Below are positions 14,817-17,324 of a DNA stretch of 17,324 nucleotides, piece by piece. The position numbers and the translations under genes are program-made. The notes beneath the pieces were generated by a model. It ran no database searches and was not told the origin of the DNA. It saw only the letters and a list, made by a program, of their open reading frames with translations. The stretch lies in assembly GCA_016763335.1 (NCBI GenBank), contig JAESUD010000072.1:1-17324 (forward strand), written 5' to 3'. Numbering within the stretch: the stretch's first letter is position 1; the number at the start of each line of letters is the position of its first letter. Source of the stretch: Emcibacteraceae bacterium (GTDB lineage: Bacteria; Pseudomonadota; Alphaproteobacteria; Sphingomonadales; Emcibacteraceae).

Positions 14817-16150
14817 CTACGACGCCTCTTGCCACCACGAAGTTTTGATTTTTTCATCAGACCTTCATATTGATGAGCCATCAAATGACTATGTATTTGA
14901 CCAACAGTATCCATGGTTACATTGACAACGATCAAAAGTGATGTACCGCCAAAATAAAATGGTATCGCATATTGCGCTCTCAGAATTTCAGGAAGTAAGC
15001 AGATAGCGCAAAGATAAATAGCACCAACAACCGTTAACCGAGTGAGAACATAATCAAGATATTTAGCTGTATTTTTACCAGGGCGAATTCCCGGAATAAA
15101 CCCACCATATTTCTTGAGATTATCAGCCGTTTCTTCAGGGTTAAAAACAAGTGCCGTATATAAGAAACAGAAAAATACAATGCCAGCAACGTAGAATAAT
15201 AAGTAAAGTGGCTGTCCCGGGCCGAGAAGCGCAGTAGCCGTAGTAACCCATTCAGGGCTATCAGCAGATGCAAATCCAGCAAGAGACATAGGCATCATAA
15301 GAAGTGATGATGCAAAAATCGGTGGGATCTCACCAGCTGTATTAAGCTTAAGCGGCATATGCGATTGCTCACCCTGGCTCATACCATTGGCTTGTTGTCT
15401 TTTTGGATATTGAATAAGAACCCGGCGCTGAGCCCGTTCAAAAAATACGATAGTCGCAATAACACCAACAACCATCACAAGTAATGCAATGATAACAAGC
15501 GGTCCACCCAAAGTACCTTTAGAACTCATATCGAGCGTACTGGCTATTGCAACAGGCAATTGGGCAACAATTCCGGCGAAGATAATAAGTGAGATGCCGT
15601 TACCGACACCACGCGCTGTAATTTGTTCCCCTAACCAAACAAGGAACATTGTACCGCCGACCAGTGTAATCACAGTGGTCATACGGAAGAACATTCCCGG
15701 ATCAAGAGCAATATTCGACTCTAATCCGGTGGCTATTGCATAGGACTGGACGATACAGAGTATAACTGTTCCGTATCGTGTATATTGGTTAATCTTCCGG
15801 CGTCCTGCTTCACCTTCTTTTTTCAGCTCTTTCATTCTAGAGCTCATGGATGTCATGAGCTGCATAATGATTGAGGATGAAATATAAGGCATAATACCAA
15901 GAGCAATGATGCTCATCCGTTGAATGGCACCGCCATTAAACAAATCAAGCATCCCGAGAATGCCGCCTTGGTTTTGCGAAAACATACTCGCCAACGCAAC
16001 AGGATCAATACCCGGTAATGGAAGATAAGTGGCAAGGCGATAAACCATAAGGGCAACCAGCGTAAACCATATGCGTTGCTTTAACTCGGTCGCTTTTGAA
16101 AAAGCGCTAAAATTTAAATTTCCCGCTAACTGTTCCGCTGCTGATGCCAT
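14813..16150 (-). CDS. secY: Preprotein translocase subunit SecY
   Basis: Central channel subunit of the Sec translocon in the inner membrane, for export and membrane insertion of proteins. The 445-residue length and about ten hydrophobic segments fit the family. The first membrane segment (about 28-46) is followed by the plug region near 60-75 ([10 protein letters not shown] follows at about 67-76) and the signature [17 protein letters not shown]. Cytoplasmic loops with [10 protein letters not shown] and [11 protein letters not shown] provide ribosome/SecA contacts, and [20 protein letters not shown] is a conserved late motif. The C-terminus is highly basic (RGGKRRRR). GGGA lies about 8 bases before the ATG. 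It lies between rplO and adk in the spc operon. Confidence 0.98.
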   Translation of the reverse strand: MASAAEQLAGNLNFSAFSKATELKQRIWFTLVALMVYRLATYLPLPGIDPVALASMFSQNQGGILGMLDLFNGGAIQRMSIIALGIMPYISSSIIMQLMTSMSSRMKELKKEGEAGRRKINQYTRYGTVILCIVQSYAIATGLESNIALDPGMFFRMTTVITLVGGTMFLVWLGEQITARGVGNGISLIIFAGIVAQLPVAIASTLDMSSKGTLGGPLVIIALLVMVVGVIATIVFFERAQRRVLIQYPKRQQANGMSQGEQSHMPLKLNTAGEIPPIFASSLLMMPMSLAGFASADSPEWVTTATALLGPGQPLYLLFYVAGIVFFCFLYTALVFNPEETADNLKKYGGFIPGIRPGKNTAKYLDYVLTRLTVVGAIYLCAICLLPEILRAQYAIPFYFGGTSLLIVVNVTMDTVGQIHSHLMAHQYEGLMKKSKLRGGKRRRR

Positions 16151-16193
16151 GTTTTATTCCCTATGCCTTAATATCAATAACTATTATTTAAGA

Positions 16194-16673
16194 TCAAGAA
16201 GCGGCAGTTTCAACCTTAGCAGGCACAGAAACTGAACCGCCGGCTTTTTCTACTGCTGCAATCGCCGCTGCGGAAGCACCGCTCACTTCGATATTCACTT
16301 TCGCTTTAATCTCACCTTTTGCAAGAAGACGAACGCCATCTTTAACGCGTGTAACCACACCAGATGCTTTAAGCACATCAATAGTAATCGGTTTTTTCGC
16401 ATCAATTTTCTTGGCGTCGATCGCTTCTTGTAAACGGCCGATATTGACCGCAACAAAGGTTTTGGCATTAATATTATTAAAACCACGTTTTGGAAGACGC
16501 ATGTGAATTGGCATTTGTCCGCCTTCGAAGCCTTTAATAGCGACACCAGAACGGGATTTCTGGCCTTTTACACCGCGACCGCCGGTTTTACCTTTTCCTG
16601 AACCAATACCACGACCAATACGTTTGCGGTTTTTAGTTGCGCCAGGATTATCTGCAAGTTCATTAAGTTTCAT
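16194..16673 (-). CDS. rplO: 50S ribosomal protein L15
   Basis: Large-subunit protein that binds 23S rRNA and helps late 50S assembly. It has 159 residues. The glycine- and arginine-rich N-terminus [20 protein letters not shown] leads into the basic segment [20 protein letters not shown]. Then follow [18 protein letters not shown] and, near the C-terminus, the conserved [19 protein letters not shown]. It lies 2 bases downstream of rpmD and 43 bases upstream of secY, the standard spc order. The short alanine-rich tail is slightly longer than in E. coli (144 residues). Confidence 0.98.
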   Translation of the reverse strand: MKLNELADNPGATKNRKRIGRGIGSGKGKTGGRGVKGQKSRSGVAIKGFEGGQMPIHMRLPKRGFNNINAKTFVAVNIGRLQEAIDAKKIDAKKPITIDVLKASGVVTRVKDGVRLLAKGEIKAKVNIEVSGASAAAIAAVEKAGGSVSVPAKVETAAS

Positions 16674-16675
16674 AA

Positions 16676-16861
16676 TTACTCACCTTCAACTTTGACCATA
16701 TGGGAAACCTTGCGGATCATCCCACGCACGGAAGGAGTATCTTCTAATTCGCGCGTCCGGTGCATTTTATTTAGACCAAGACCGATTAATGTCGCTCTTT
16801 GGTCTGCTTTACGACGGATCGGGCTACCGATTTGCGTCACTTTTAAAGTTTTTTTAGCCAT
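16676..16861 (-). CDS. rpmD: 50S ribosomal protein L30
   Basis: Small large-subunit protein of 61 residues, normal for bacterial L30. It starts [18 protein letters not shown], followed by the conserved [20 protein letters not shown] and the closing segment [15 protein letters not shown]. It sits between rpsE (5 bases upstream) and rplO (2 bases downstream), the usual spc operon position. The ATG at 16861 is unambiguous given the tight packing. Confidence 0.97.
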   Translation of the reverse strand: MAKKTLKVTQIGSPIRRKADQRATLIGLGLNKMHRTRELEDTPSVRGMIRKVSHMVKVEGE

Positions 16862-16866
16862 TTAAC

Positions 16867-17324
16867 TTACTCCGTAGCTTCGGCCGTAGTAGCTTTACGC
16901 TCACCACGACGGGAAACAATATCGCTCACTTTTTTACCGCGACGTGAGGCCACCATACGTGGTGAAACCTGCTTAGTCAGCGCATCAAATGTACCGCGAA
17001 CCATGTTATAAGGGTTCGATGAACCAAGTGATTTTGTAACAACATCTTGTACACCAAGTGCTTCAAAAACTGCACGCATTGGACCACCAGCAATAATACC
17101 AGTACCCGGTTGTGCGCTACGAATAACAACTTTACCAGCACCATGACGTCCTTCGATATCATGATGAAGTGTGCGTCCCTCGCGAAGCGGAACACGTATC
17201 ATGTTCTTTTTCGCAGCTTCCGTAGCTTTACGGATCGCCTCTGGAACTTCGCGTGCTTTACCTTTACCAAAACCAACGCGGCCTTTTTGATCACCAACAA
17301 CAACTAGTGCTGCAAAACCAAAAC
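16867..17324 (-). CDS. rpsE: 30S ribosomal protein S5 (N-terminus beyond window edge)
   Basis: Small-subunit protein involved in decoding accuracy and mRNA entry. The frame continues without a stop past the methionine at 17202 to the window edge. The upstream codons read [19 protein letters not shown] and continue through [20 protein letters not shown], which is the S5 core. The methionine at 17202 is therefore internal and the gene is partial at its 5' end. About 152 residues are present. The C-terminal domain carries [20 protein letters not shown] and [16 protein letters not shown], and the tail ends in [11 protein letters not shown]. An N-terminal double-stranded-RNA-binding-like part of roughly 40 residues lies outside. 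It is followed 5 bases later by rpmD. Confidence 0.97.
   Translation of the reverse strand, partial: FGFAALVVVGDQKGRVGFGKGKAREVPEAIRKATEAAKKNMIRVPLREGRTLHHDIEGRHGAGKVVIRSAQPGTGIIAGGPMRAVFEALGVQDVVTKSLGSSNPYNMVRGTFDALTKQVSPRMVASRRGKKVSDIVSRRGERKATTAEATE

Noticed and set aside
1..17324. Search for CRISPR, transposases, phage genes, tRNA/rRNA or defence systems
   Set aside because: No direct repeat arrays, terminal inverted repeats, integrase-like proteins or RNA-gene signatures were seen. The whole window is packed with housekeeping genes.

Overview
This is an ordinary, well-conserved stretch of bacterial chromosome. The organism is very probably an alphaproteobacterium with a moderately AT-rich genome. 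The evidence is an ATP12-type F1-ATPase assembly protein, the run secY-adk-rpsM-rpsK-rpoA-rplQ with no rpsD between rpsK and rpoA, and a Do-type protease and RarA close downstream of rplQ. I cannot place it below class level from sequence alone. All genes but one are on the minus strand, so transcription runs from the right end to the left end. I see no mobile element, CRISPR array, tRNA or rRNA, and no gene-free stretch longer than about 160 bases.

Right part (17324 down to about 11600): the end of the spc ribosomal-protein operon (rpsE cut by the window edge, rpmD, rplO, secY, adk), then the alpha operon (rpsM, rpsK, rpoA, rplQ). A near-consensus sigma70 promoter with an A/T-rich upstream tract lies between adk and rpsM. 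A strong intrinsic terminator follows rplQ. rpsM and rpoA both appear to start with GTG. The usual ATG-first reading of rpoA would add 17 spurious residues.

Middle part (about 11500 to 7577): class II fructose-bisphosphate aldolase with its own candidate promoter, a periplasmic Do/DegP-type serine protease, and the AAA+ ATPase RarA, whose start overlaps the protease stop (ATGA). A cyclopropane-fatty-acid synthase gene (cfa) is the only plus-strand gene. It converges on rarA with a 4-base overlap of stop codons and diverges from crcB.

Left part (6293 down to 1): crcB (fluoride channel), an RluC-type pseudouridine synthase, a HAD phosphatase and the ATP12 chaperone form a tight, partly overlapping operon. 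After an 85-base gap containing a perfect 10+10 base palindrome come pccB and pccA, the two subunits of a propionyl-CoA-type carboxylase. pccA runs off the left edge just after its biotin-attachment site.

I found no previously undescribed multi-gene system. The observations worth checking are regulatory (the pccB palindrome, and hairpins in the leader and gaps of the alpha operon), a cysteine-to-serine change in the Cfa active-site motif, a C-terminal cysteine pair in the protease, and the positions of cfa and fba within the gene order.
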